In this document: piece after piece, positions 1 through 10,212 of the stretch | Position numbering within the stretch: position 1 is the stretch's first letter | How the letters are laid out: every line of letters begins with the position of its first letter | Assembly: GCF_024169925.1 (NCBI RefSeq) | Contig: NZ_JALJXF010000001.1 | Location: forward strand, 4,284,001-4,348,000 | DNA from: Methylorubrum extorquens | Lineage (GTDB): Bacteria > Pseudomonadota > Alphaproteobacteria > Rhizobiales > Beijerinckiaceae | Direction: 5' to 3' | Length of the DNA stretch: 64,000 nucleotides | Position numbers and translations under genes: made by a program | Notes under the pieces: generated by a model | Told to the model about the DNA's origin: nothing | What the model saw: the letters and a program-made list of their open reading frames with translations, nothing else | Databases searched by the model: none

Positions 1-1
1 A

Positions 2-241
2 ACCACCTTCATCTCCATCGACAAGGCGGAGATCGCCGCCGTCGAGGTGAAGAACCGTGCGGCCCAGATCACCGTGCGCTTCCTCTCAAACCTCATCACC
101 GCCACCCGCGATGCGGACGGCAAGGTGATCGATGGCAATGCCGAGACCGGCGTCGAAGTGCCAGACGTGTGGACCTTCGCCCGCACACTCGGCTCGCGCG
201 ACCCGAACTGGCAACTCGTCGCCACCGACGCGGGCGGCTGA
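2..241 (+). CDS. Tim44-like domain protein, C-terminal fragment (cut by window edge)
   Basis: This is the last ~79 codons of a gene that begins before the window. The visible end, with VEVKNRAAQITVRFLSNLIT and a closing WQLVATDAGG, resembles the C-terminal part of bacterial Tim44-like proteins, which are thought to be membrane-associated and to bind substrates or lipids. The stop lies 12 nt before the mltA start, so the two genes are probably co-transcribed. In many Rhizobiales a Tim44-like gene precedes mltA and an Smr gene, and the same order here is the strongest support. The signal or membrane segment expected at the N-terminus is outside the window, so the family call rests on the C-terminus plus context. 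Confidence 0.7.
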   Translation, partial: TTFISIDKAEIAAVEVKNRAAQITVRFLSNLITATRDADGKVIDGNAETGVEVPDVWTFARTLGSRDPNWQLVATDAGG

Positions 242-253
242 TCGTTTCGCCTC

Positions 254-1498
254 ATGCCGTGTTTGCGCGTTTCCCTTCCGGCCGCAGCGGTCCTCGCCGC
301 TGCGGCCGTTTCCATTCCCGCCGTACCCTCACGCGCGGATGGGCCTCCGCGCGTGCCGGGCGCCGTGCTGGAGCCGGTCCCCCTCGCAGCCCTGCCCGGC
401 TGGCGCGAGGATGACGGGGCGGCCTCTCTCGACGCCTTCCGCCGCACCTGCGCCGGGCCCGGCCCCAACCCGCCCCAGATCGGGGGCGTGACGGGCTCGC
501 CCGCCGACCTCGCGGCGGCCTGCGCCGCCGCAGCCGAGGTGAAGCCGAACGAAGCCAAAACATTCTTCGAGGCGCGGTTCTCCGCCTACCGCATCGTCCG
601 CCCGGCCTCTGGAACGGAGCCTGAGCGCCGGGTCGGCTTCCTCACCGGTTATTTCGAGCCGGAACTCACCGGGTCGCTCGAGCCCGGCCCCGGCTACACC
701 GCCCCCGTGCTGGCCCGGCCGGACGACCTCGTCAGCCTCGCCCCCGGCGAGACGGCGCCGGGGCTCGATCCGATCTACCGCGCGGGCCGGCGCACCGAGA
801 CCGGGCTCGTCCCCTATCCCGACCGCGCGGCGATCGAGGACGGGGCACTCGGCGAGCGCACCCGGCCGCTGCTGTGGCTGCGCGACGCCGTGGACCTCTT
901 CGTGCTGCAGGTGCAGGGGTCCGGGCGAGTGCGCCTGCCCGACGGACGCGGGATGCGGGTGCTCTACGACGGCAAGAACGGCCAGCCCTACACCTCGATC
1001 GGCAAGCTGCTCGTCAACGAGGGCCATCTGCCGATCAACGGGCTGAGCCTGGAGCGCTGGACGGCGTGGCTGCGGGCCAACCCCGACCATGCCCGCCGGC
1101 TGATGCGGATGAACGCGTCCTACATCTTCTTCCGGACCGAGCCGGTGACCGACCCCGCCCTCGGGCCGCCCGGCGCCGCGGGCGTGCCGCTGAGTCCGGG
1201 GCGCAGCATGGCCGTCGACGGGAACCTGTGGCGCTACGGCCTGCCGTTCTGGCTGGAAGGCAAGCTGCCGGGCCAGCCCGGCCGCGGGCATCTGGTCGTC
1301 GCCGCCGATACCGGCTCGGCCATCGTCGGCCCGGCGCGCGGCGACCTCTATGTCGGCACCGGCGCCGCCGCCGGACGGGCGGCGGGCGACCTGCACGACC
1401 GGATGGGCTTCGTGGTGCTGATCCCGAAACCCGCCCCGGATAGCGCTGGGAAGGACGCGGCCGCACCGGAGGCCGCCGCCGGAGCGGCGCGGCCGTGA
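254..1498 (+). CDS. mltA: Membrane-bound lytic murein transglycosylase A (MltA)
   Basis: A 414-residue exported lytic transglycosylase that should cleave the MurNAc-GlcNAc bond of peptidoglycan in the periplasm, leaving 1,6-anhydro ends. A signal peptide covers about residues 1-28 (hydrophobic AAAVLAAAAVSIPA, then an SRA-D cleavage site). The MltA barrel follows (GYFEPELTGS, then LFVLQVQGSGR). The C-terminal 3D domain carries AADTGSAIVGPARGDLYVG near residues 350-368, which includes the conserved aspartate region. There is no clear lipobox, so it may be periplasmic rather than an outer-membrane lipoprotein. The final ~25 residues are Ala-rich and low in complexity. The stop overlaps the GTG start of the Smr gene (GTGA), which indicates translational coupling. 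Confidence 0.93.
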   Translation: MPCLRVSLPAAAVLAAAAVSIPAVPSRADGPPRVPGAVLEPVPLAALPGWREDDGAASLDAFRRTCAGPGPNPPQIGGVTGSPADLAAACAAAAEVKPNEAKTFFEARFSAYRIVRPASGTEPERRVGFLTGYFEPELTGSLEPGPGYTAPVLARPDDLVSLAPGETAPGLDPIYRAGRRTETGLVPYPDRAAIEDGALGERTRPLLWLRDAVDLFVLQVQGSGRVRLPDGRGMRVLYDGKNGQPYTSIGKLLVNEGHLPINGLSLERWTAWLRANPDHARRLMRMNASYIFFRTEPVTDPALGPPGAAGVPLSPGRSMAVDGNLWRYGLPFWLEGKLPGQPGRGHLVVAADTGSAIVGPARGDLYVGTGAAAGRAAGDLHDRMGFVVLIPKPAPDSAGKDAAAPEAAAGAARP

Positions 1499-2262
1499 GC
1501 GTGCGGCCGCCGCGGCGCTCGCGCCTGCTCTCGCGTGAGGAGGCGCATCTCTGGGGCGAGATCGCCAAGCTGATCACGCCCCTGCGGAGCCGCGCCAAGC
1601 CGAAAAAACCCGCTCAGAAGGGGCCCGCGGCCGGCGCCGAACAGCCCGCACCGCCGATCACCGGGTCTGCGGCCAAAGTCGCCAAGCCGGCTCCGAAGCC
1701 GGCCTCCAAGCCCATCTGGAAATCCGCCTCCCCTCCCCCGGCGCCCCCCGCCAAGCCTACCCCACTCAAGCCTGTCCCACTCAAGCCTGCCACCGCCCTC
1801 TCTCTGTCGCGGGCCGCGTCGAAGCCGCTCAAGCTTGGCGACCTCGCTCCCGAGATCGCCCGGGCCAGCGCCGCACCCGCTTCGCCACCGCCGCCTCCGT
1901 TCCCAGGGGCGCCGGGCCTGGAGCGGCGGGAGCGGCGTGGGCTGGAGCGGGGCACACTGACGATCGAGGCGCGCATCGATCTGCACGGCCTGTATCAGGC
2001 GGAGGCGCATGCGGCCCTGGTCGGCTTCCTGCTCCGCTCCCGCGCGGCGGGGCATGCCCGCGTGCTCGTTGTGACCGGCAAGGGCGGCGAGGATTTCGGC
2101 GGCCGGGACCGCGGCGGTTTCTCCGAGCGCGGCGTGCTCCGCCGCAGCGTCCCGCACTGGCTGCGGGGCCCGGAATTGCGCGGCCTCGTGATCGGTTTCG
2201 AGGAGGCGGCGCGCCATCACGGCGGAGGCGGCGCCCTCTACGTGAGGCTGCGGCGGCGATAG
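1495..2262 (+). CDS. Smr-domain protein
   Basis: A 255-residue protein with a C-terminal Smr domain. The Smr core runs from about residue 160 (RIDLHGLYQAEAHAALVGFL) through VLVVTGKGGE to the end (GGGGALYVRLRRR). It contains the DLHG and TGKG motifs typical of the MutS2-C/Smr nuclease fold. Smr domains can nick branched DNA or cleave RNA in stalled translation; which applies here cannot be told. Residues ~35-140 are a Pro/Ala/Lys-rich linker. The start is the GTG that overlaps the mltA stop by 4 nt. Stand-alone Smr genes directly after mltA are common in Rhizobiales. Confidence 0.85.
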   Translation: MSVRPPRRSRLLSREEAHLWGEIAKLITPLRSRAKPKKPAQKGPAAGAEQPAPPITGSAAKVAKPAPKPASKPIWKSASPPPAPPAKPTPLKPVPLKPATALSLSRAASKPLKLGDLAPEIARASAAPASPPPPPFPGAPGLERRERRGLERGTLTIEARIDLHGLYQAEAHAALVGFLLRSRAAGHARVLVVTGKGGEDFGGRDRGGFSERGVLRRSVPHWLRGPELRGLVIGFEEAARHHGGGGALYVRLRRR

Positions 2263-2513
2263 GCCGGCTCGCCAAACCCTAAGATGAAATCGGCGGGCGG
2301 GGTCTTGAGCCGGGTGGCGAAACGCGCTACTGAGCCATGCTCTCCCATTGCAGCCGTGTCGCATTCCGAGGTCTTTCTGGCCCAGCGGAACCGATGCGCG
2401 GGCCGAGCCGCGCGCCCGCGACGGCTACGGACCCTGGGGCGCTTCCCCGGCGCCCGGCTCTGCTCCCGAACCGGCCGACCACTCCCCGCCCTTCGTTGGT
2501 TGCATCTCCCCAC
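2263..2513 (+). promoter_or_regulatory. rho leader region
   Basis: A 251-bp gap lies between the Smr gene and rho. The sense strand is C-rich near the rho start. Long untranslated leaders ahead of rho serve Rho autoregulation in other proteobacteria. No riboswitch, tRNA-like fold or clear -35/-10 pair could be recognised here, so a regulatory role is inferred from length and context only. Confidence 0.3.
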
Positions 2514-3857
<1,344 letters not shown>

Positions 3858-3887
3858 GGCGAAACACCTCGCCGAGGCATTTTGCCA

Positions 3888-3926
3888 AGGGGGCCCGCCG
3901 GCACGATCGGCTGGCCCCCTTTTTTT
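3888..3926 (+). terminator. Intrinsic terminator of rho
   Basis: The 8-bp arms AGGGGGCC (3888-3895) and GGCCCCCT (3913-3920) form a GC-rich hairpin. A run of seven T (3920-3926) follows directly, which is the classic Rho-independent layout on the + strand. Confidence 0.85.
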
Positions 3927-4164
3927 GTCAGAGCCTATCGCGCAATGGGATCGCTCGGGCACGAAGCAGCCTGAACGGCAGAAAGGCCGTCATCGATCCG
4001 GCCCGGCCACAGGTCGGCGAAGTGACGATCCTGCCGGAGACGATGCACTCGGCATGCGAAATTGTGCAGTCATTACAAAATCTTCGATCCATCGAACCTT
4101 CGCTTGCGTTTGACGTTGGCCCGCCGTCACCGCCTTCTCGGGCGGTCCTGTTCGGAGACGGCGC
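3927..4164. other. Intergenic region upstream of poxB
   Basis: About 240 bp between the rho terminator and poxB. A mildly AT-richer patch near 4055-4085 could hold the poxB promoter, but no convincing -35/-10 pair was found. No small gene is supported. Confidence 0.3.
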
Positions 4165-5898
4165 ATGGCAACCCGCAACGTATCGGATCTCGTGGTCGAG
4201 ACGCTCCAGCAGGCGGGCGTGCGCCGCGTCTACGGCCTCGTCGGCGACAGCCTGAACGGGATCACCGAGGCGATCCGCGCCCGCGGCGTCATTGATTGGG
4301 TCCATGTCCGCCACGAGGAGGTCGCCGCCTTCGCCGCCGCCGGCGAGGCGCAGATCACGGGCGAACTCGCGGTCTGTGCCGGCTCCTGCGGACCGGGCAA
4401 CCTCCACCTCATCAACGGCCTGTTCGACGCTCACCGCACGCGCACCCCGGTCCTGGCGATCGCCGCGCATATCCCGTCGAGCGAGATCGGCCTCAACTAC
4501 TTCCAGGCGACGCGGCCCGAGGAGTTGTTCCGCGATTGCAGCCATTTCTGCGAGACGGTCTCCGACCCGGCACAGCTGCCCAACGTCCTTGAGGCGGCGA
4601 TCCGCTCGGCGGTCGGCCAACGCGGCGTCGCCGTGGTGGTCATCCCTGGCACTGTCGCCCTGAAGGAGGCGCCCAAGCGCGCCCTGTCCGCGCCCGCAAC
4701 GCTGCGCCCCCGCGCGCCGGTCACCGTACCGCCCGCGGATGAACTCGACCGCTTGGCGGATCTCCTCAACGGGTCCAAGAAGATCACGCTTCTGTGCGGG
4801 CGCGGCTGCGCCGGGGCGCACGCCCCGCTGATGCGGCTGGCCGAGCGTCTCAAGAGCCCGATCGTCCACGCGCTCGGCGGCAAGGAGCATGTCGAGCACG
4901 ACAATCCCTACGATGTCGGCATGACCGGTCTGATCGGGTTCAGTTCGGGCTACGCGGCGATGGAAGCCTGCGAGACCCTGCTGATGCTCGGCACCGACTT
5001 CCCTTACCGCCAGTTCTACCCTGAGCACGCCAAGATCGCGCAGGTCGATCTGCGTCCGGAGAATCTCGGCAAGCGCTGCCGGCTCGAACTCGGTCTCGTC
5101 GGCGATGTCGCCGCCACCATCGACGCGCTTCTGCCGCGGCTGACCGGCAACGACAGCGGGCGCCATCTGGAGACCAGTCTCAAGCACTACGCCAAGGCGC
5201 GCGAAGACCTCGACGACCTCGCCACCGGCAAACCGGGGCGCAAGCCGATCCACCCGCAATACCTCACCCGGCTCCTCAGCGAGGCGGCGACCGACAACGC
5301 GGTGTTCACGGCCGATGTCGGCACGCCGACCGTCTGGGCCGCGCGCTACCTCGCCATGACGGCGGGACGGCGCCTGATCGGCTCCTGGGCGCACGGCTCG
5401 ATGGCGAACGCCCTGCCGCACGCCATCGGCATCCAGGCGGCGAGCCCTGGCCGGCAGGTGATCTCGCTGTCGGGCGATGGCGGCTTCACCATGCTGATGG
5501 GCGACGTCCTCACGCTGACGCAGGAGCGGCTGCCGGTGAAGGTCGTGATCTACAACAACGGCACCCTCGGCTTCGTCGAGCTGGAGATGAAGGCCGCAGG
5601 CTATCTCGAAACCGGCGTTACGCTCGAAAACCCGGATTTCGCCGCCATGGCCCGTGCCATCGGCATCCACGCCCGCCGGGTCGAGGATCCGGGCGATCTG
5701 GAAGGTGCCATTCAGGACGTGCTGTCCCATCCCGGTCCGGCTCTCCTCGACGTGGTGACGAACCGCCAGGAACTGGCGATGCCGCCCAAGCTCCAGGCCG
5801 AGCAGGTGAAGGGTTTCAGCCTCTACGCACTCCAGGCAGTGATGAACGGGCGCGGCGACGCAATCCTCGATCTGGCCAAGACCAACCTGTTGCGCTGA
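4165..5898 (+). CDS. poxB: Pyruvate dehydrogenase (quinone), PoxB-type
   Basis: A 577-residue ThDP- and FAD-dependent enzyme that decarboxylates pyruvate to acetate and CO2 and passes electrons to the membrane quinone pool. The N-terminal PYR domain has VRHEEVAAFAAAGEAQ, with the catalytic-cofactor glutamate near residue 51. The middle FAD domain spans about residues 190-330. The C-terminal PP domain carries the ThDP motif GDGGFTMLMGDVLTL...YNN near residues 436-467. Length matches E. coli PoxB (572 aa). The C-terminus (ILDLAKTNLLR) sits where the E. coli enzyme has its amphipathic membrane-binding peptide. The gene stands alone. Other ThDP enzymes such as acetolactate synthase are less likely because VYGLVGDSLNGI and SWAHGSMANALPHAIG are typical of PoxB. 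Confidence 0.9.
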   Translation: MATRNVSDLVVETLQQAGVRRVYGLVGDSLNGITEAIRARGVIDWVHVRHEEVAAFAAAGEAQITGELAVCAGSCGPGNLHLINGLFDAHRTRTPVLAIAAHIPSSEIGLNYFQATRPEELFRDCSHFCETVSDPAQLPNVLEAAIRSAVGQRGVAVVVIPGTVALKEAPKRALSAPATLRPRAPVTVPPADELDRLADLLNGSKKITLLCGRGCAGAHAPLMRLAERLKSPIVHALGGKEHVEHDNPYDVGMTGLIGFSSGYAAMEACETLLMLGTDFPYRQFYPEHAKIAQVDLRPENLGKRCRLELGLVGDVAATIDALLPRLTGNDSGRHLETSLKHYAKAREDLDDLATGKPGRKPIHPQYLTRLLSEAATDNAVFTADVGTPTVWAARYLAMTAGRRLIGSWAHGSMANALPHAIGIQAASPGRQVISLSGDGGFTMLMGDVLTLTQERLPVKVVIYNNGTLGFVELEMKAAGYLETGVTLENPDFAAMARAIGIHARRVEDPGDLEGAIQDVLSHPGPALLDVVTNRQELAMPPKLQAEQVKGFSLYALQAVMNGRGDAILDLAKTNLLR

Positions 5899-5977
5899 AC
5901 CGATCCGCATCGGCGCGGCCCTCTCGGGAGGTCCGCGCCGGCTGAGAAAAGCCTCTCGCCGAAATCTCGACAACACC

Positions 5978-6535
5978 GTGCCGGGTCACGGCTCGCTCTT
6001 CTCGAACTTCGCCGATCCGCGCTTCCAGAAGACGAACCCGTTCTCGGGCGATCCCGCGTTCCAGGATCTCACCACCCGACAGTACTGCATCGGCCGCGCC
6101 TTCGAACACCGCTTCGGCCCGGATGTCGTATTCCGGAAGAACCCCTACAATTACAACGTCTTCCGCGACCTGAGAGACACCCGGACCGACACGATCAACC
6201 CAGATCTCCAGACCGCCGGCCGCATCACCAACGCCCTCGACACGCTCTCGCTCGACAACCCGCTCGAGACCCGCTTCGCCACGGGCCCGGTCGCCCACGT
6301 CCTGATCGCCAGCCCGACCAACGAGGTGCTGGGCAGCTTCCGCCGCTCAACCGTCACCCTGCTCGATGCGGTCGCAGCCTCCGACTTCGTCAAGGCCAAT
6401 CCGCGGCTGAAGCGCCTGCGACTTCAGGTCAACGTGAACAACGCGTTCGACCACCGCTATTTCACTTGCCAGGCGGGGCTCTGCCACCGCGGCCAGCCCC
6501 GGAAGTTCTTCGCGAGCCTGATCTACCGCTGGTGA
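5978..6535 (+). pseudogene. Remnant of a TonB-dependent siderophore receptor
   Basis: The open frame encodes 185 residues from a GTG at 5978, against roughly 700 or more for a full receptor. The first part (GSLFSNFADPRFQKTNPFSGDPAF, then FEHRFGPDVVFRKN) looks like mid-barrel sequence of FhuA/FhuE-type receptors. The last part (NVNNAFDHRYFTCQAGLCHRG and the terminal LIYRW) is the conserved receptor C-terminus ending in an aromatic residue. No signal peptide, TonB box or plug domain is present. The barrel segment between the two halves is missing near ATGPVAHVLIASPTNEVLGS. The frame is intact, but the product cannot form a full beta-barrel. It lies directly ahead of the fhuF-like frame, suggesting a former siderophore uptake and reduction locus. 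Confidence 0.8.
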
Positions 6536-6548
6536 GGCAGATCCCGCC

Positions 6549-7286
6549 CTGACCCTCATCGTCCAGACATCCCTCGACGGCGCCCTGAGCGGGGCCTTCG
6601 CCCCCTTCGCCGGTCGGCTGCGACGCGATCCTGCCCCTCGGGCCTGTGCGCTGTCGGAACTCGCGCGCAGCGATGCGATCGGCGACGGGGTCGCCCGCTT
6701 CGCGGATGTCCAGTCCGGGGGCGAGCGCAGGGCGGTGGCCTCGCTGTGGAGCGCCTACCTGTTCGCGGCGCTGGTCGCGCCGACGCTGGCGGCGGGCGCG
6801 CGGCTCGGCATGGTGCTCCCCCTCGACGCGGTTAGTCTCGCGCCGGAGACCGGGCTGCCAGCGACGGTCCATCTCGCTTCGGAACGGGCGCGGCCCGCCT
6901 CGCTTCCCGTTCAAGTCGATCGGCTGCTCGCCGAGTGCCTCGCACCCGTGATCCAGGCGCTGCGAGCCGAGACGGGGCTCTCGACGCGGCTGCTGTGGGA
7001 GAATGCCGGGGGGCATCTGTTCTGGACGCTCAAGACGATCGCGCGGGAGAATCCGGAGCGGACCGGCGAGGTGACCGAGGCGCGACAATCCCTGCGCTGG
7101 CCGCGCGAAGCCTGCGGGGCGCTCACCCTGATGCGTGCCGATGCGCTGGCGGGCCTTGAGGCGCCACGCCGCCGGCTCTGCTGCCTGCGGCACGGCCTGC
7201 CCGGCTTCTCGAAATGTGAGGGGGTCTGCCCCCTGCTCAGGCAGCGCGGGGAAAGCCGCCTATCCGGTTCACCCCCCTCATCGTGA
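6549..7286 (+). CDS. fhuF: FhuF-like siderophore-iron reductase, start codon uncertain or lost
   Basis: The frame ends in CCLRHGLPGFSKCEGVCPL, the cysteine cluster that binds a [2Fe-2S] centre in FhuF-type ferric-siderophore reductases; the last pair is spaced C-x3-C rather than the C-x2-C of E. coli FhuF. FhuF-like sequence (LSGAFAPFAGRLR, then ASLWSAYLFAAL) reaches back to about 6550. The first in-frame ATG/GTG/TTG is the GTG at 6735, inside the conserved region, and an in-frame stop sits at 6519-6521. The coordinate given uses a CTG at 6549 as a guess. Either a non-standard start is used or the true start was lost together with the damage to the receptor just upstream. The product would act in the cytoplasm, releasing iron by reducing Fe(III)-siderophore. 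Confidence 0.6.
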   Translation: MTLIVQTSLDGALSGAFAPFAGRLRRDPAPRACALSELARSDAIGDGVARFADVQSGGERRAVASLWSAYLFAALVAPTLAAGARLGMVLPLDAVSLAPETGLPATVHLASERARPASLPVQVDRLLAECLAPVIQALRAETGLSTRLLWENAGGHLFWTLKTIARENPERTGEVTEARQSLRWPREACGALTLMRADALAGLEAPRRRLCCLRHGLPGFSKCEGVCPLLRQRGESRLSGSPPSS

Positions 7287-7345
7287 GGCTCTGGAGCGGA
7301 GGCCTCCTTCGCGGCCGCTCCGCGGCACCTCAGGATCAGCTGAAG
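7277..7345. repeat. Intergenic REP-like element, copy A
   Basis: Begins near CCCCTCATCGTGAGG, contains GGAGGCCTCC, and ends CACCTCAGGAT. The same arrangement of parts (CCTCAT..GAG, GGAGGCCTCC, CGCCTCAGGATGAGG) recurs between metF and metH at about 49439-49549, suggesting a dispersed intergenic palindromic family. Confidence 0.5.
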
Positions 7346-7366
7346 TTTCGAAGAGCGGCTCCGCGC

Positions 7367-8275
7367 TCAGCCGCGCCCGGCTTCCGCGCCGAGGCCACGC
7401 TGCGCCTTCGAGCGCAGGCGCTTATTCTGAAAGATCAGTGTGACGGTTCCGCCGCTGCCGCGGTCCGACCAGAGATAGGTCTCGAAGGTACCGAGCCCGG
7501 GTAGGGTCGCGGTGGCGTCGAGGGTGCCGCGGCAACCGAGCAGGCCCTCGGCCTCGGCCAGACGCATCTCGGCCTGGAGCAGATCGAAGGTGCCGAGGCT
7601 GACCGGGCACTGGGTCCGCTCCGTCGGCGGCCGGTGCGCGGCGACCGACGCCGTGGCGAGGCGGGGCGGCTCGCCCGCCGCGTCGGCGGCCGAGGGCTGC
7701 GCCTGCCAAGCTCGAACGGGTGGTGCATCATCCCGCGCATCGGGGGAGGCGGCGGGCATCGCGGCAAGCGCGCGTGGCACTTCCACCTGCGCTACGCCGC
7801 TCCGTAGGGCGGGGATGAAGGCCGAGCCCTGCCGAAGCCGGGAGGTCCCACTCGAAGCCCCCCCGACCCCGTGCGGTGCCCCTTCCTCGCTCGCCTCGAC
7901 GGGCGCGCGGGTATGTCCAACGACGATGGCGCGGCGCAGGGCCGTCTCCAGGCCGCGCAGGTCGCGGGCGAGGCGCTCGCTCATTCCGGTGCGGGCCAAC
8001 CCCGACTGGGTCTCGCAGGCCGCGAAGGTGGAAACGGCGTCGCGAATCTCGTCCTCGGTCCACTGTCCGGCCGGCTTGCCGAACAGGTCGGCCTCACCCT
8101 GCGGCACGGCATGGGCCGTGGCGGCACCGAGCCGGCCGAGCCTCTCCTCCGCGAGGGCGCGGTGCACGCCGCAGCCGCCGGCCGCCGCGAGGGCCGCGCG
8201 AAACGGCGAGGGCGCCGCCGCAACGGAGGATCCGCACGCGGCTGCGAGCAGGGCCGGTGCGAGGAGGAAGCGCAT
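7367..8275 (-). CDS. Exported protein of unknown function
   Basis: Not recognised. The 302-residue product starts with a signal peptide (MRFLLAPALLAAACGSSVAAA, cleavage about residue 21). AAACGSS could also be read as a weak lipobox. The N-terminal half contains CGVHRALAEERLG and FAACETQSGLARTGMSERLARDL. A low-complexity Ala/Pro linker covers about residues 125-215. The C-terminal domain (CPVSLGTFDLLQAEMRLAEAEGLLGCRGTL, then FETYLWSDRGSGGTVTLIFQNKRL) has paired cysteines that could form a disulfide in the periplasm. It is transcribed alone, leftward. Confidence 0.7.
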   Translation of the reverse strand: MRFLLAPALLAAACGSSVAAAPSPFRAALAAAGGCGVHRALAEERLGRLGAATAHAVPQGEADLFGKPAGQWTEDEIRDAVSTFAACETQSGLARTGMSERLARDLRGLETALRRAIVVGHTRAPVEASEEGAPHGVGGASSGTSRLRQGSAFIPALRSGVAQVEVPRALAAMPAASPDARDDAPPVRAWQAQPSAADAAGEPPRLATASVAAHRPPTERTQCPVSLGTFDLLQAEMRLAEAEGLLGCRGTLDATATLPGLGTFETYLWSDRGSGGTVTLIFQNKRLRSKAQRGLGAEAGRG

Positions 8276-8490
8276 GAGGGCAGTCGCCTGGGTTCAGGTC
8301 ATGCTGCCGAAATGAGCGTTTCGGCGTGAACGGATCCTTACCCCATGGGCCGGGTCAGCCGGGGATCGGCTTTCATGCCTTACCGTCCGTTGACCAGTTC
8401 TCTCGGATCGATCGCATCCCCCCGAGAAACTCGCCATCCGAGCGGGCACGGCCTCGGGAGCGGAGGCCGTATGACGTCCCAGCATCTCCT

Positions 8491-8514
8491 GGCAGTTTTC
8501 ACGGGAAAACTGCC
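8491..8514 (-). terminator. Hairpin after terC
   Basis: The 10-bp perfect arms GGCAGTTTTC (8491-8500) and GAAAACTGCC (8505-8514) enclose a 4-nt loop, starting 5 nt past the terC stop. There is no long T tract on the minus strand, so it is a probable 3'-end structure rather than a proven intrinsic terminator. Confidence 0.45.
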
Positions 8515-8519
8515 GGGCT

Positions 8520-9266
8520 TCAGGCGCCACCCATTGGCGTCTTCGCCCGCCTGCGGCGGCGGGCCACCATGTTGAGGCCCTCCACACCGGCCGAGAACGC
8601 CATGGCGGTGTAGATGTAGCCCTTCGGCACATGCGCCCCGAAACCTTCGGCGAGCAGCGTCATGCCGATCATGATGAGGAAGCCGAGCGCCAGCATCACC
8701 ACGGTGGGGTTGGCGGCGATGAAGCGCGACAGCGGGTCGGCGGCGATCAGCATCACGGTCACGGCGGCGACGACGGCGATGACCATGATCGGCACGTGCT
8801 CGGTCATGCCGACGGCGGTGATGATCGAATCGATCGAGAAGACGAGGTCGAGCACCAGAATCTGGCCGATGGCCGAGCCGAAGGTGAGCGCTGCCCGGCT
8901 GCCGGGCTTCTCCTCCGGGCTCGGATCGACGCTGTGGTGAATCTCCTTGGTCGCCTTCCACAGCAGGAACAGGCCGCCCGCAATGAGGATGAGATCGCGC
9001 CAGGAGAAACTCTTGCCCAGCACCGCGAAGACCGGCTCGGTCAGGTGGACGATCCAGGCCACCGTGCCGAGCAGCGCCAGCCGCAGGATCAGGGCGAGGC
9101 CGATGCCCAGGCGCCGCGCCCGGCTCCGCTCGGCCTCGGGCAGCTTGTTCGTGACGATCGAAATGAAGATCAGGTTGTCGATGCCGAGGACGACCTCCAT
9201 CACCACGAGGGTCGCCAGCGCCGCCCAGGCGGTGGGGTCGGCGGCGAGGTGAAGCAGGCTGTCCAC
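8520..9266 (-). CDS. TerC-family integral membrane protein
   Basis: A 248-residue multi-pass protein with about seven hydrophobic segments. TerC-family signatures are present: [21 protein letters not shown] near residues 21-41 and [19 protein letters not shown] near residues 137-155, both with acidic residues inside the membrane. TerC/Alx/YkoY-type proteins are implicated in metal export (notably manganese) and in metal loading during secretion. Substrate cannot be read from sequence. The start is a GTG at 9266. The tail ends in a basic stretch (RRRRRAK). The lipid kinase gene lies just upstream on the same strand, with a 16-nt gap. Confidence 0.88.
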   Translation of the reverse strand: MDSLLHLAADPTAWAALATLVVMEVVLGIDNLIFISIVTNKLPEAERSRARRLGIGLALILRLALLGTVAWIVHLTEPVFAVLGKSFSWRDLILIAGGLFLLWKATKEIHHSVDPSPEEKPGSRAALTFGSAIGQILVLDLVFSIDSIITAVGMTEHVPIMVIAVVAAVTVMLIAADPLSRFIAANPTVVMLALGFLIMIGMTLLAEGFGAHVPKGYIYTAMAFSAGVEGLNMVARRRRRAKTPMGGA

Positions 9267-9282
9267 GGGCGGATCCGAGGGT

Positions 9283-10212
9283 TCAGAAGGGAAGAGGGAA
9301 CCGGCTCGTGGCGACGGGCGCGGCGTCCGGCGGCGCGAGAACGCGCACCGCCTTCGGCATCACCTTGAAATGGGCCGGCGTCCAGGTCGTCAACTCACCG
9401 TCGGTGTTGACCGCCCGCGGCTTGCGGGTCTTCAGCATCAGCTCCGTGGTCTCGAACGCACGCACATCCGCTGCCTTGCCGTGGGTCCCGCGGCGCAGGG
9501 CCGGCAGCAGCGCGATCAGCCGCCACCAATGGGCGACCTCCAGGCTGTAGAAATCGAGCCGTCCGTCATCGACGGTGGCGTCCTCCTGCACGGTCATGCC
9601 ACCGCCGTAATGGCGCCCGTTGCCGACCGAAGCCTGGATGGTCGTGACCTTCTCGGTGCGGCCGTCATGCTCGATCGTCACGGTGAAGGGACGGGCGCGG
9701 CGCAGAAGCCGGAAGGCGGCGATGGCATAGCCCACCGTGCCCCAGGTCTTCTTGGCCTCCGCCGTCAGCTCGCTGGCGAGATCTGCGGAAAAGCCGACGC
9801 TCGCCACGTTGAAATAAAGGTGCCCGTTGACCCAACCGAGGTCGATCGCCTTCTCCGGCGCCGTGGGGATCAAGCGGGCGGCCGGCTCCGGCTCGAGGGG
9901 CAGGCCAAGGGAGCGGGCGAGATCGTTGGCGGTGCCGAGCGGCAGGATGCCGAAGGGCAGCCCCGTCTCGACCAGGGCGGGTGCGGCCGCGTTCATGGTG
10001 CCGTCGCCGCCCCCGAGGATCACCAGATCGACGGAGGACGCATGCCGCCCGATCACCTCCTTGCAATCGGCGCTGTCCTCCGGCTCGACGAGGTCGAGCC
10101 CCCCCTCGCGCAGGATCGTGCGGATCGCATCCAGCGACGCGGACCCGCTGCGAGCCTTGGCGTTCACGAGAAGAAGCGCGCGGCGCTTCCCGGTCTCCGA
10201 GGTCGCGCTCAA
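9283..10212 (-). CDS. Diacylglycerol/lipid kinase (DAGK catalytic domain)
   Basis: About 309 residues from the chosen TTG at 10212, which has a GGAG-type ribosome site about 9 nt upstream. An in-frame GTG at 10281 would add 23 residues that do not look conserved. The DAGK/YegS catalytic domain is clear: [11 protein letters not shown] at the N-terminus, [14 protein letters not shown] as nucleotide loop, and [18 protein letters not shown]. The C-terminal sandwich contains [11 protein letters not shown] and [10 protein letters not shown]. It should phosphorylate a lipid such as diacylglycerol or phosphatidylglycerol with ATP at the inner face of the membrane. Exact substrate is unknown. It probably shares a transcript with the downstream terC. 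Confidence 0.87.
   Translation of the reverse strand: MSATSETGKRRALLLVNAKARSGSASLDAIRTILREGGLDLVEPEDSADCKEVIGRHASSVDLVILGGGDGTMNAAAPALVETGLPFGILPLGTANDLARSLGLPLEPEPAARLIPTAPEKAIDLGWVNGHLYFNVASVGFSADLASELTAEAKKTWGTVGYAIAAFRLLRRARPFTVTIEHDGRTEKVTTIQASVGNGRHYGGGMTVQEDATVDDGRLDFYSLEVAHWWRLIALLPALRRGTHGKAADVRAFETTELMLKTRKPRAVNTDGELTTWTPAHFKVMPKAVRVLAPPDAAPVATSRFPLPF

Noticed and set aside
8491..8514. A possible parS-like site, because the hairpin holds TTTTCACGGGAAAA
   Set aside because: The core is TTTCACGGGAAA, with one change inside the CACGTG centre, and the arms instead form a strong 10-bp hairpin next to the terC stop. A terminator-like role is simpler.
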